Below, piece by piece: positions 1 through 13,189 of a DNA stretch of 64,000 nucleotides. This DNA comes from Synchiropus splendidus (lineage: Eukaryota; Chordata; Actinopteri; Syngnathiformes; Callionymidae): positions 32,091,437 to 32,155,436 of the forward strand of contig NC_071334.1 in the NCBI RefSeq assembly GCF_027744825.2, given 5' to 3'. A model generated the notes under the pieces. It was not told where the DNA came from. It ran no database searches and saw only the letters and a list, made by a program, of their open reading frames with translations. Numbering within the stretch: the stretch's first letter is position 1; the number at the start of each line of letters is the position of its first letter. Position numbers and translations under genes: made by a program.

Positions 1-3000
1 ACTTGTTGTCCACTTCAGGCCACCGTAGATCAAGTTACTTGCGCTACCTGCTTGAGGTGATAAGACTGAAATGAACAAGGAATTTTTGTCACACACGACG
101 GTCCGTGGGAGCGTAAAAGGTCATGGCTCCACTTTGCTTTTGCTAGCTTTCTTCATTTCTTTCGCCCTCAGATGAAGCGTGGTCCTATGTATCTTGGATC
201 CATGCTGGGTAACCAGGGTTACGATGGTTTGTCCTCAAAGGGCTGCAGTAGGTGCAGGCTTTTGTTGCAGCCAATCAAGAGGACACCTTCTCACCAACCA
301 GGTCTGTCTGTTTAAGATGACTCCGGATATTTGAGCCTGCTGGGTTGGAACAAAACCCGCACCCGCTGTGGCCCTTTTGTGGATGAGTTTGAGACCCCTG
401 GTTTACAGGATTAGAACATTCTCTGTTTACCCTTTAAATCTCACAGACGACACAAGTCCTGCGATAAAACTGTATCCCCTCATGAAGTGTGAGGTAAACA
501 TTCAGTTGTGGAGAGCCGGGTATTCTTTGTATTTAAAGAAAAGCCAAGGACAAAGAAGCTGTCCAGTGTGAACTGAAGGTTGTACTGTTGCCATGGAGGA
601 GTGATTACAGAAGGCAGAAGACGGTGGGAGACATCCCTGGAGGTGGTGACGCTGGGTGTGAGCGAATTACGGTATACAACACACAGGCCAGTGACAACTA
701 AGAAGTCATAGGGCTTTATATCGTTTTATAGTGGTAAAAGTATGATTTTTTTTACATAATATTTCAATGTTATACTACACCACCGTGCATTAAGTTGTTC
801 ATTAGCATTTCTGAATTGACAGTATCATGATATTTCTAATCTACAAAACAAAACTAAATGAGCAAGCAAAAGGTAAAAACACAAATATTTTGATACTTGT
901 TCAAGACTAACATGACTGCTCTATAACTGTTAATAATTTTAATAATCCTACTTCAATATAGGGCAGCATATTAATTGACTACTTCTTGAACTTGAGCATT
1001 ATGGGTGCTGCAATTTGCAATGATATTACTTACAATTTAAGGGCACAAAGAGGGCAAAGAGCTTCTCTGTAGAATGTGGGCCTGTGTCAGCAGAGGCTGT
1101 TGATCACTGACTACACAATGGTTCCCAGAAAATTGAAATGAAGGACCCGAAACAACACCAAGTGCACTGTGAAAGAAATTATTCGAGGCAGACTCGGGAG
1201 TCTGCCACGGGTTATGGTGCATGGATACAGTGGTTTGGCAGAAATTCCCTGCTGCTGTCAAATAAGGAATTTGCATGCATTAAACGCTTAAGTGTTAAGA
1301 CATTATTGATCCAGTCAGATAACAATTCAATTCAGATATGTTAAACCCTGTGATTATCTTTGAAAGCGTGATCTCATAAGCACAAAGGAATCAATGATCC
1401 AAGACGGTAAATGAATACAGATTCTGTCAGCCAATATTCACCTTCACAGTATGAACAGCCTGATGGTTGTATGGGAGGAGACTATCAATTGTGTGAGTGT
1501 TTTGCCCAAAAACTGATGACAATATTAAGTCTGAAAACTTAAATCAGAACAGTGTTTCTTACAAATACCTTCCACACAAGGGCAGTATATCTGAATGCAA
1601 CTTCACAGCCACACAGTCGGTTCAAGTGCAGAGGTTCACATGCAGATACAGGTGCTTGAACCTTACTTATTTGCTACGAATATCCTGAAAAGGTCCTTGA
1701 CTCACCAACTGCAAGTACTGCAGAAATAAGCTGCATGTTTCCAATAATGCCGTCAGAGACAGCCAGCCAAAGATGGACCTTCATCCCAAACCGAGAGGAA
1801 TCGAATGCACCTGAAAAACCTAGGTTGGATGGATGTCCCCAAAAGTACCACCATCTTCCCGGTAGTTTAAAGGCTAATTTATACTCCCGTAACGTACAAT
1901 ATTTGCACCCGTCCTTTTCAGACAATGTTAACGTCAGTGATCACATGCGTTCTTGGCATTGCTGTTCACCAATATATCCACCAGGGGCAGCAGCCCAGAG
2001 TCAAAAGGTTTTGACCACAAACTTCAAAACAACATGGCGACTGTGGTCGAAGTATTAATAATGTAGCTCTTGCACAAAAGACGAAACAGAGGCAACGTTG
2101 TAGGAGGCGGTGGTCAGTGAGGCCGTTAAATATATCGCGACAGGAGGACAGAGAATTTCCGCCATTGTTATGTCTTCTCCATGTCTCATTAGAGCTATGT
2201 ATTGGGTAGTAACAGCAATACTGCCCCGCATGGTTTGGTCCGTATCTGTAAACTTTGTGGAAACATGCAGAAATATGGACGAAATGAACGCAATGCATCC
2301 ATCCGTACATAACTTTGATACAAGACAAACATATACACAAGTAGTTTGGCAATAAGTATTCCCTTTATAGTATGCACTATGTACTCAATTTTTAAATCAT
2401 TTATAAACCATCAGAAAAACAGTAAGTATTAATCTATAAATAGAAATGGGCAAAGTGACAAGATACGGCAGTGTATGATGCAAAAGTATGCAATATTTAT
2501 GAACGTGTCAATTATGAATAGGAATTGCAGTACATGCCAGAAGCAGAACAGAGAATGAGGACTGTACATTTGCTACGGCAAAATATTAGCAACAATAATA
2601 AGCCGTGCACCACTCACATTGTTTGTATTAGCAAAAGAAGTATTTTTTCCTAATCCACTCATTGAAAGAGTTTGTTGGCAGCACCAAATGGCATTGGTTG
2701 TAAATAAAACCTCAGTATCTTCTCTTGCAGGTCAGAATGTATCAAGTTTGAGGCCAGTATTGAAATGTGGATGGAAAAGGGCTTGTGGCATAAAGAAAAT
2801 AAAGTCGACTTGACAATGTGTGCCTTAGTACGTAACTTTATTTGGCACGTGCTGTCACCTTTCATAGATATAAACCTGCCCCATCAAATGGTTAAAGCCA
2901 CCAGGAATACAATTCTTGACTATTTAGGTTCGCTCACACATAAAAGCCCCTGTTGTCCACCATCACATCACAGATGCTAGTAGCTTCATTTGAAGGAAGC

Positions 3001-3051
3001 ACATGGCCAAAGACCGTTCTGGAGCTCACTCCAATAAAACAGATGTCCTAC
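1..3051. other. Probable intron of the MPP2-like gene
   Basis: AT-rich sequence with no exon I can support on either strand apart from repeat copy 1 (1890-2230). If the exon at 3052-3142 is real, this is its downstream intron. Confidence 0.4.
1890..2230 (+). repeat. Dispersed repeat family R1, copy 1
   Basis: About 340 bp similar along its length to 10140-10478. Shared landmarks in order: GTACAA...CACCCGTCC, CAATGTTA, CTGATCACAT, GCTGTTCACCAATATATCCACCAG, AACATGGCGACT, CTTGCACA, GACGAAAC.GAGGCA, GAGGCCGTT, AATTTCCGC, and TCTCATTAGAGCTA. No transposase frame. Open frames on both strands here are chance. Confidence 0.7.
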
Positions 3052-3142
3052 CTTCTTCTTCCACCTTAATCTCCAAGCACTCCTGGGAGTAGGCCGAGTC
3101 TCCTTCCTCCAGGGAGAGCCGTCCAAACAGACTGCCGGCCAT
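3052..3142 (-). CDS. First coding exon of a probable MPP2-like MAGUK (partial)
   Basis: Starts at an ATG (3142-3140), encodes about 30 residues beginning MAGSLFGRLSLEE, and ends at a splice donor reading GAAG|GTAGGA (intron phase 1). The peptide is acidic with no domain. The MAGS..SLE start resembles my recollection of the long human MPP2 isoform, a membrane-associated guanylate kinase scaffold of synapses. Position agrees: in human, MPP2 lies downstream of PYY and PPY on the same strand, and here this exon lies downstream of pyyb on the same strand. The L27, PDZ, SH3 and GK exons would lie left of the window or be too short to see in 1-3051. The sequence upstream of the ATG (3143-3500) could be 5'UTR or intron. 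Coding status is fairly likely because of the clean ATG-to-donor frame; the MPP2 name is an inference. Confidence 0.4.
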
Positions 3143-5178
3143 GATTAACAACAACTTACTCAAAGAGCAAACAGCAACACACCCTCTCCTGCATCTGAGC
3201 AAGACTGGGATATTTTCCTCGCCCTGCCTGTATCTCTCCTCCCTCTCCACCTGCTCTTGACGTGCGCATCAGCTACGCCTCACTGAGCGTCTTCTCCTCT
3301 GCATGAATGAATGCAGACCGGAGCTGTGTGTGCATGAGTAAAGCAGAGCGGGGGACTGGGGCAGAAGTGTGGTGGGAACTATGATGCGCTAGCTGTGATG
3401 TAGAGGCAAGCAAGACGGTATTTCTCAGAGAGGCTGGGGGTTGGGCTGATGAGGAGGAGATAGGTCGCAGAAGGTGTGCGAAAGAAAAGAAAAAACATGT
3501 CAACAGAGAGTGTGATAACTCATGGTTTGGTTCATTTCATGATATGGGGCTGTGCATTCCATCCTGTGGAGTAGCTGAACTTTCACACCCACTCTCACTG
3601 GACACTATCGAGCCAAAGTTGTGGGAGACCATAAGCACTCCTTCTACACGCTTTTAATGCTTTGCATTTTAAAATGTTTCCTCGATAAGGCTGAGCCAGT
3701 TTTGAAGCATCTGTAATGAAACTAATCAAAACTACAACTTATTTAAACAGTTAGGCCTTTAACAAACAGTAGATATTTATATTTAAAAATAAGTAATACA
3801 TAACAAAGATATGGACAACATACATTAGACAAAGAAAAGTATAGAAAATATAACTGCATTTTTTCCACAACAAAGCTAAGAAAATAAAGACATAAAAAAC
3901 GTAAAAACAATGTCCATGCACACAGATCGAGTCAGAACAGACGTGATGCCCACTTGAAACCAGTTAGCTTGGTGGCTAATGCTAATTGCCAAACAAAACA
4001 ACCAGTCTAATCGATTACTGGCATAAATGTACTCAATTTTAGTATCATGCTTTCTATGAGTGCTCACCCCGGCGACAACAGAATTCACACAGTATATTTT
4101 GGACGTCAAGGACGTCTTCACCGTCATCAGTCAGATTCAGAACACAAGGACCCATGGACTTCAGGAAGCAGAGGGCGAGCCATGTCGTTGGATGATTGTC
4201 AAGAACGTCAAGACATTTTCCACAATACTTAGTCAATGAATCGCCCAGTCCTATTGATCTATACCATGAATCGGGCATGACAACATTTTGAATGTCAGTT
4301 TGAATTTCAGCTCCTCATCTAAATATAGTTTCTGCACAAGCAAGGAGAGGAGGCGTCTTGTTTGGTGGACTGAGGATTTTAGCTCTGGTTTATGCAGATG
4401 ATAGACTGTGGGGAAACTTAACAGGTTATTTGCTTCAAAGGAGTATGTGGTCCTGAACGTCCCAAAGCGTCGGCTGTTGGTGACTCAGCGATTAGACAGT
4501 TATTGTTGACTCTAAACATACATTGTTTGCAGAGGCAATGATTCTGTATTGTTTTAAGTTGGTCACTTTCTTCTGGGGTTATCAAATGACTGAAATGTGG
4601 GATACATACAGTACAAGCAGCTGCAAGAGGGTTTCCCCTCAGGGCGAAGTCCTCCGGATTATGTTATGCTTCTAAATTGGATGGTAACTGCTGCCCCACT
4701 AGACCCACCGTTGGACATGTGCATCAGAATGGAGGATGGTAGGATTTTCTATTGTCCACAGTTTGATGCTCACAAGACACCTGATCCCGCATCTAAATTC
4801 CTAGTACTGATCATTTGTGTAAACCTTAAAGGACCATGGTCTCATTAGACATTTTGCACCAACACAGTCATCCGCTGATGGGTGCTGCATTTCAAAGCAA
4901 CAAAAAGAAGGTCATAGCTCGTGATTCGTGGACACACATCATTGGATAACTCCTTATGCCACACCAGGCCTTTTGAAAAGAGTTTTAGTCGTACAAATTT
5001 CAAAGCACTTACCCGAATCAGAACTGGAAGTTGCTACTGGCATTTTATGGGGTGGTTACCTCGGGTTTCTTATTTGCCGATTTAACTGCAAAAAAAGAGA
5101 AGACCAAGTCATTGAAAAATACATTTCTTAAAGGAGAAATAAACAAAACAAAACACCATCAGACATTGGTTCACATCG

Positions 5179-5385
5179 GTGATGGGTAGACAAAATGCAG
5201 GGTTGATGAAACAGTGTCCTACTTTTCAGAGGCCACTAGATGGCGCTCTTGGTTTAGAAATGATGTGAAATGACGATGTCTGTCGAATTAGTTGTGCAAG
5301 TCCAAACATGTTACAGCAAGCAGTGCCATCTGGTGGCCGCTGAGAATCAGTACACTGTGTCATGAAACCCCCTGGACTCATTACT
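5179..5385 (+). mobile_element. Fish MITE with paired CTCF-like motifs, copy A
   Basis: Near-symmetrical element of about 200 bp. It holds GGCCACTAGATGGCGCT at 5231-5247 and, on the opposite strand, GGCCACCAGATGGCACT at about 5322-5338. Flanking arms (GTGATGGG..., GGGTTGATGAAAC; ...GTGTCATGAAACC) are loosely inverted. It is homologous, in reverse orientation, to copy B at 17660-17846. Confidence 0.7.
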
Positions 5386-8300
5386 AATTCACACTAACAA
5401 AGAATGAAATGCAGCAGTGGTGAGACATATTTGTTCAACAAATTATAAATATCAACCCAAAGTTTTCATTCAAACATCATTTTATGTTAAGTCCATTTGC
5501 TTCCTTCTGAGCGGCTGGTAAATCTCTTCATGGAGGCTCCACTTTTGACCAATAGCAACAAACAGCACGATTTATCACGACTTAATGGAAAGAACCGCAC
5601 AATGGTGTTCCACAAAGATCTAGTACCAATTTAAAAGTCACTTAAACAAGCATACTACCGGGCCTTTATAGTCATAAAGACTGAGTGACTGGGTGAACAT
5701 GCAGGATTAAAGTGGATCACTCTTGAATCCAATTGATCCATTGAACAAGGTACAAGGATAGTCAGGAGGGGTCTGACTTAGGGCTGGTGCATTATGGTAT
5801 AAATGATCATCTCGATTATTTGGATTCATATCATAATCTCGACTGTTGAACGATTTCATGTTGTACAGTCATTGAAGTTTCAAACGTCATTGAACAATGA
5901 TCGCCAATAAAACAATGTGTAAAATGTAAACAATAATTTAACAGTTAGATTTAACCTTCATCATGTAGGTGACATGTTTCTCTCTAGAAACTGTAAGGTC
6001 TGGCTTTGGAGAACAGTGGAGACGAGAAAATATTTGGTGAGCTGGCACTTGACTGGGATGCATAGATTCTTCTGTGGTTCTGATGTTGTAAGAAGTGATT
6101 TCACATTCCAAAGTTGTTTTTTTTTTCATCATTTTTCATGCGATCATGAGAGAAGTCGCTTGTTAAATTACAACACTTCCACATCAGAGCGCTCTTCCTG
6201 CGTCTCTGCAGCGTGATGTATGACAAGACCTAGACGTTCATTCATGTGGCTGGAATTTTGTGCCCAAAGGTAATGTATTACAGTGTGTCGTTACATATGG
6301 ATTGGAGGTCTATGAGTAACTCTTAAGTTATTTTCTGGTAAAGTTCATCAGTCGAGTCAGATGAGCATTGTAGTTTGCTGGTACATAGAACACAGAACCT
6401 AAAGTAACTTCTGATGCCGGTCCAAAAGCAGCGCTCTCACGGCATTAGAGTGTGTCTTCCAAATTCACATAGATCGTATGTGAGGTCTATGGCAAGTTTC
6501 AAGCTAGATCAGAAAATATTCTCTCCATTGGCCAAAGCTAATATTTTTTGTTAACTTAGGTCCCATGTGGCGGAAGTAGATGGGCGTGACTTAGGCTCCC
6601 CGTAGATGATCAGTTTTTACGATCAGCAACGAAAGACAGTGATTGGCATAAACAAATCACGTACTTCTTCGCAAATCAATTTGAGGTAGTAGAGTATATG
6701 TATTTTTTTATCATCACGATGCCACATGACAGCTGCTGCAATTGGTCATCCTTTTCAGGGAACTATTGGCCCACAAAATAGGACTCGTCGATACATAAAA
6801 ACACATTTCCGACAGAATATGAACTGCAAATTCTGCATTCACTGATAATGCAGAGGGGAATCCCACGCATGCTAAATTTGATGCACTTTCATATTGCATA
6901 AAATAGACCGCTGTGTTATATAACACTGCTTTGATGCCGCCTATGTTAAGTACAATACAGTTTCGTTTTTTAAAATACCCACAAACTATAACCACTTAAC
7001 TCAGACGTAGGTCAACTCTGTTGTGGTTTTCTTCATTACGTTATGGAACAGGTTAGGAACCCTGCAGTAGTCTATATGCAAAATGACAGTGGCTTGAATA
7101 TTGACAAACAATTTGAACATGTCAATCGTGCCAGCTTTGCTGGTGTTTGGAAGCAGACACATGCTCTGAGTTAATAAAACAGCAGCATCTGTTAAGGAGA
7201 GTGGATATCCGGTCACAGCTGAGCAGCACGCTGACTCTCTCACCAAATGTTTGGCCCTGTCTTTTGAAAATCAGGGCACAGTCCACACCCAAGGTGGCTG
7301 ACACTGACTGGATTTTGTTTGGACCTGTCAATCGTGCCCACTTTTCTGAAGATTTTGAACAACAGAGCAAGGTATTTACGGGGTTATTGGTCAGCACAAT
7401 GCTGTCTGCTGACACACATAAGCCAAACAGTTCCAAGTCTCATGACGATGTTTATTTTTAATATCACATTTATTTACATGAGGAGGGAACCTGTCATAAA
7501 TATTAGTATTTCTCTGAGAAACCTTTTTATGCAAGCGACAGCTCCATTCCACTTAGTTAGTTAAGAAACTGATATAATGAACAGGAACAGAGTAAAAGCA
7601 TCAGATCACATCTCAAAATTCCAATTACATTAGTTGAACAGATGTAGCTCTGTAACCAGCATGAAAGCCAAAGGCGCATTCATCCCTCCGCAAGGGTTTT
7701 CTGAAAAACCTGGATCTGTGTGGATCAGGTGCTTAATACTACATACCAGCCCCCCGAGCTTATCCCTGGCATACTGTGTTTGCACTGGGAAATGACAGAG
7801 CTTGTTAAAAGTATGCAGGGACCACACGGCAGCTAAGAAGCCAAAAGCCGATTTGTACGCAGCTTGGCAGTTCCTGGCTGACACTGGAGAGATTGCGGAG
7901 GAGGAAGTCATGCTGGGTGAAATTGTCTCTACTCTCTTTCACTCTGTCACTACCTTCTTGTTATGTCAATTGTGGAAAACAAGGGCTCAGATTAGCCAAA
8001 TAAACGTGTGTGGATGTCCGCAACCCAAATTATTTGGGCATTACTGTGTGCACAATGTAAAAAAATAAAACAGACTGAGAGTGTAAGAGGGTGAAGTGGA
8101 CTAAATGATGCCCATTTGTGTTCACAAAGAATCTGCAGCTGTGAAACTGGTGGCTCAGCCTTTTTAGTGTCATCTTTTCACTGCTCTTGCTGTGGAAATG
8201 AACACATGCACACAATTCTTTTTCCGCCCAGCAAGGAGTAGGCAGCCGAATACCGCAGCTGCCCATGACATCACAAGCCCAAACCCTCATTAAAGTCATT

Positions 8301-10139
8301 AAATCAAACACAAGACATTAGCATGCGCCAGTGAAACCCCCACTCAGAGGTGTGGCCTATTCTGAACCAACAATTCCTCCAGGTTTCCATGACTTGTTGA
8401 ACCCTGCTGAGGAAAGACGATTGAAATGAAAGTCAGAGAGGTCTGTCTTTACATTTGTAAATATGAGTTTGACTGTTACACAGTGTGGCATTTACACTGA
8501 TGTTTGCTACAGTGCTGACTGACTCAGTGCCAGACACAAAGCAAATATGACTGAAGATGCAGCGAGAAATCTGCCTTGTCAAACAGTAGTTCTGGGGTTA
8601 AAAACGGTCAGTTTCTTGACTCTTTTAAACCGTAGTAAAGCACAAGGTATTGACGATTTCAAAGACTTTGTGCCTTGAATGTCAACACAAGCTTGCTGTC
8701 TAATTAATCACGTACAGTATGTCAACACTTTTAGATTTTGGCATCGCCTTCACTGACAACACTGAAATAAAGTTTGATTTTATAGAATGACAGCAATTTA
8801 AATAAAAATCTTGTACTATAATGATGTAGGTTATTATCTCAAATGATGGAACAGCGACAACAATATTACCATAATAATCAAGTTCATCTAACTCCAACAG
8901 TTTTGACAATGATATCAGATTTTAACCTCCAAATAAGATATGTAACAGCATACAACTCATATGGAGATGTTGCACTCCCCAGCACCACATGTTTTCAGGC
9001 ATGAAGAAAGTACAAAAACACGAGCAAGACGGGTATAACACAAGTGGTTGGCACAGGTGTTTGTTCAGTGAAAAGTGCCCTGAGCTGTTCCCACTGTGAG
9101 CTTGCTGCATTAAAGCCTGTAAACATGTGCACATGCGAACACACACACTGTGGCCAAACAGGTCTTAATCCACACATGCAGCCTGGCGTCAGGCCTAAAA
9201 ATAACTCAACGCTCCCACAGGTTCAGCGCTCCTCATTACTTTACAAGGGAAAACTGTCGTATCCAAGACAACCATGAGCAGCTCCTCGCTTCTGCCACGC
9301 TGCGTCGCCATGGCAACAAGGGAAAACCCGTAAATAACAAGAATGGAGCTACAGCCTACAGCCTTACCATATATGTGGTGAATGAAATGCACAGTCAGAG
9401 CTCTGATTAAAATGAAAGTGTTCATACATTTGGACTATTATTGTTAATTTTTGGAACACTCCAACTACGCCCAACATCAAGGACTTATAAGACTTAAACA
9501 AAAAAGTTTTGCAATGGTGGCCTGCAACACACCTGTTTCAGCACTGAAAAATGTGTTCAAATTGTAGTCTTTTGCCTCAGCTACAATTTCTGTCAACTGA
9601 GTGGATGACATGCAAACCCTTTGTGAAATAAGTGGTGTGTTTATTTGACGGCAAAACATGTGTGAGAAACATTTCAAAAACAACTGTTCCTTTTTTTCCT
9701 TGTTTCCTTCATATTACAGTGGGTTGCAAAGACACATTGGTAGGCCAAAAGACTGGCATAGACGGATCGAGCTTTTATTGTGAAGAATAACCAATCAGTA
9801 CTCCACAACTGACAACTGAGTTTTAATCTGTTCGTTGAGCATTTTAATACTTACTAATACTGTATTTAATAATGGAACAATTTTGTCGTTTACTGATTCA
9901 TGTTTGTGTTAAAATAAGCTGTATATTTACAAAGACATATTGAGAAAGACTGTTGAGTTCAGAAACTTTCCAAACAGTCAAAAACACAAGCTTTAAATTT
10001 GAGCTAAAGTTTTATTTTCAGAATTCAAAGTCGAACTCGAGTCAAATGTATGCCCAATGTTGGATCCACAGTTAAGGACTGAATATTCATCTTCATCCCA
10101 CATCAACAGTCTTTGTTGAATGTTTGATGCGGAATCAAA

Positions 10140-10478
10140 AGTGTACGTACAAAATTGTACCCGTCCATTTCAAACAATGTTACTGTCACTGATCACATAC
10201 TTCCATGCATTCTTTACGTTTGTATTGCTGTTCACCAATATATCCACCAGAGGGAGCAGCCCAGGGCCACAACGACAAACTCCAAAACAAACATGGCGAC
10301 TCTATAAGAAGTCTTGACTATGTCCCGCTTGCACAGACGAAACGGAGGCAGCATTGGAGAAGGCGTGGTGAGGCCGTTTTCCGACTGGAGGACGTTGAAT
10401 TTCCGCAATTGTGATGTCTTTTTCTTGTCTCATTAGAGCTAAGCATCAGGTTGCCACAGGAACACTGCCGCCACGTCA
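10140..10478 (+). repeat. Dispersed repeat family R1, copy 2
   Basis: Second copy of the family seen at 1890-2230, same orientation, with scattered substitutions and small indels. Ends near GGAACACTGCCGCCACG, where copy 1 reads GCAATACTGCCCCGCATG. Confidence 0.7.
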
Positions 10479-11425
10479 GGCTTTTAGTCCAAAGCCCCGC
10501 CCCCAGCCCATAAGCCTGCCTCCGGTCCATTTCTCTTCCGACAGGCCACGTCAATGACTGACTTCACTTAACGTGCTTTGTAAAAAAGAAGCTGTAAACA
10601 TCTGTTTGCACAAAAGTATCGTTTTATGAAAACAAACTTCTGAGTCAAATAAGTATAACTGAGATAAAATAAGTAGCTTTTGTCACAATAAAACTGTCAG
10701 TCTCACTTCGAGAGGGTCTCCTGGGCAGCTGTTTTACTTGGCTGACCCAGTTTATATGATTCTTTCCCTTACTAAAGATAAGTGTTGACAGTTTTGTTCA
10801 TCTTCTTTCATATATTTATGCAAGATAAGCATACAGTATCGGCTTTGGATCTATGATGGTTTTCTAAACTTTCACACATTTAAACATTCATTCAAACTAT
10901 ATATCTTCATATATATATATATATATATATGCATGTGGGAGGGGTTGCCGAGTGAGTGACGTCTCTCCAGAAGTGAAGCGGTGCCCGGTGCGTGTCCAGC
11001 TCTGAATGTGCGCTTCTGTGCAGTTTGGCTGTGACAAAGTCATAAACCAAGTAACGCTCTGTCCCAGACTCGCCTCACCCCTGTCCCAGCTCCAGCCCAC
11101 AACAGGACATCAAACCCTGGAGTGAGCGCTCCAGCCTCGGAGGTGTGGAGAGCGAGCACCTCCCCTTTGACACTCTACCACGGTCCAGTGTGGAGACAGG
11201 AAAGGTTTTACACCTCAATATGAAGAGAAAACAGCCAGTAAATGAAGCTAACAGGACACGTCTGCATACAGAGGCTGCGTTATACACAATAACAAAGTGC
11301 GTCGTGGGTCAGCTGATCGGTCAGCGCACATTATGTTTTTTTACGGCTTTTTTCAGGGGCGTTTGAGTTCTGGATTTTCGTTCGAAATCCAAAGCAAAAA
11401 AATCTCGAAATTGCCAAATGTGTCA

Positions 11426-11483
11426 CCTTGTCTTCATGACAGTTCATGAGGCACGTGCCTCATGAACTGTCATGAAGACAAGG
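11426..11483. repeat. Perfect 58-bp palindrome centred on CACGTG
   Basis: The 29-nt left arm (11426-11454) is the exact reverse complement of the right arm (11455-11483), with no spacer. The centre is GGCACGTGCC. The next flanking bases do not pair. Confidence 0.95.
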
Positions 11484-12106
11484 CCACATGAGGCAAAGCA
11501 GGCACAACAAATGCATAAATCCTGTCCAACAGCATCTTTTCCGTTGTCATAAAACATTACCTCAGAAACATGATCGTAATCTGCAGCTACGTGACAGCTC
11601 TCTTCCAGTAAAATCGATTGAGTGATACGTGCTTTCCTTCCCCCACAGCTCATACCGACAGTAATAAGTGTGATTAAAATTAAATGTCATGTACATACCA
11701 CCAAGAGGCTAAAAGGCCTCGAGCAAAATGGGGAGAGTGGCCCACAGGGGCTGATATACCTTCACAGTGTGGCATGGATTTCATTAAAGCTTCTTTTTGT
11801 CACGTTCTGTTAAGTCATAGTCATGATGATGGTGGAAAAGTAAAGGTCAGAGTTTCAATATCACTCAAATTTCTCCTGAGATTGCCTGCACTTAGAGGCC
11901 GAATAGATGAGCGTTGATTTAAACAGTTCAGACACTAAAAAGAACAAGCATTCATGTAGTAAAGCCCTCTGGGGGTCTACTGGGCATTTTGAGTGAAAGA
12001 TTTTTTTTGAGAATGAAAAGAGGGAAATTCCAGAACATTTAGTGAAATAAAGTTAGATTTTTCTCAACTGGACACGCATTGCTGTTCCATGAGGAAATAT
12101 GGACAT

Positions 12107-13189
12107 GAGGGATGGGCGATAACTTATCGTACACGATATATCGCCCAACACATTCTCCACAATGACAATGCTGCATTTCACGATAAATACATGTGACACA
12201 CTCGCTGCATTAAACTTGCATACATGAACATGACGGGACCGCGTGTTTGACAGCCAACAACGGCGTGTGAGAGTTGTGGAGAGTGTGGTGGACTTTGGTT
12301 CACGATCGTAGTTTTAAACTTATTTTTAATACAGGGAACCTTTGATAATGACACTGGTCGACTCTGAGTCTCTCGTCCTCGGTAGGTTCTCTCACATGGT
12401 CTGCCTTGGTTCACATCAACACATGCAGGTCTCCCACTGCGCCGGTGCCTCGGCGAAACACCGTGGTGAAACACCATGGTGAAAACAGTTGGATATTGGA
12501 CGGAGCTCCGCTCTGGTATTGGCAGCGGCGTCCTCTTCTGCATCACTGAGTGGGGTTCACTTATCGCAAACATATTTTCACAGGCGGCTAATGCTACGAC
12601 CCAGCATCAGTTAGGGACCATCAACAAATTCTAAAACAGTCAAAGTATTAGTGAAATCTTCAGTAAGGCAATGGAAAACAACCATTTTAGGAGGGAGAAG
12701 TGTGAAAAGGTTTTTCATCACCCAAGACAAAGGACTGACAGTTTGTATAATGATTTGGAGAATAGACTATGACAAAATGATCATTTATTCCAATTATTTC
12801 TAATGTTTCTTCAATAGCATCGAGGAAATGTGTCCAGACTGGTCCATAGTTAAAGCCAACTGTTCAGAGACATTAGACACAGCAGACAGACGGCTCAATT
12901 TAACCCATAAATAAAGCTGGCGGAGCAGTCTGACAGACTGGAGCGGCTTCTACCAGAGATGTGAAACATTGAATTTCTCATCTCTACACTTAGTTCACTA
13001 TTATGTTTAAACATAAACAAATAATGATGCTGGAGACAAACTCCACTAATGAGTTTCATCATAAAACAGTTTCAAGAGAGACTGAAGTGTGTCCAACACA
13101 TGGAATAGAATTTATCGTGATAATTACAGTTATCGTCGAAATGACAACATTTAGCGCGATAACTTATTTGTCCATATCGCCCAACCCTG
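12107..13189. mobile_element. Non-autonomous hAT-type DNA transposon, complete ends
   Basis: An 8-bp direct repeat ATGGACAT flanks the element on both sides (12099-12106 and 13190-13197). Inside lie 15-bp terminal inverted repeats: GAGGGATGGGCGATA on the left, and CAGGGTTGGGCGATA as the reverse complement of the right end. An 8-bp duplication and CAGRG-type ends are hallmarks of hAT elements. The 1083-bp interior has no recognisable transposase; its longest open frame (12178-12573, minus) has no known domain. Confidence 0.8.

Noticed and set aside
7122..7461. Overlapping ~104-codon frames on both strands
   Set aside because: Mutual antisense frames with no known motif; probably chance or an old transposon remnant.
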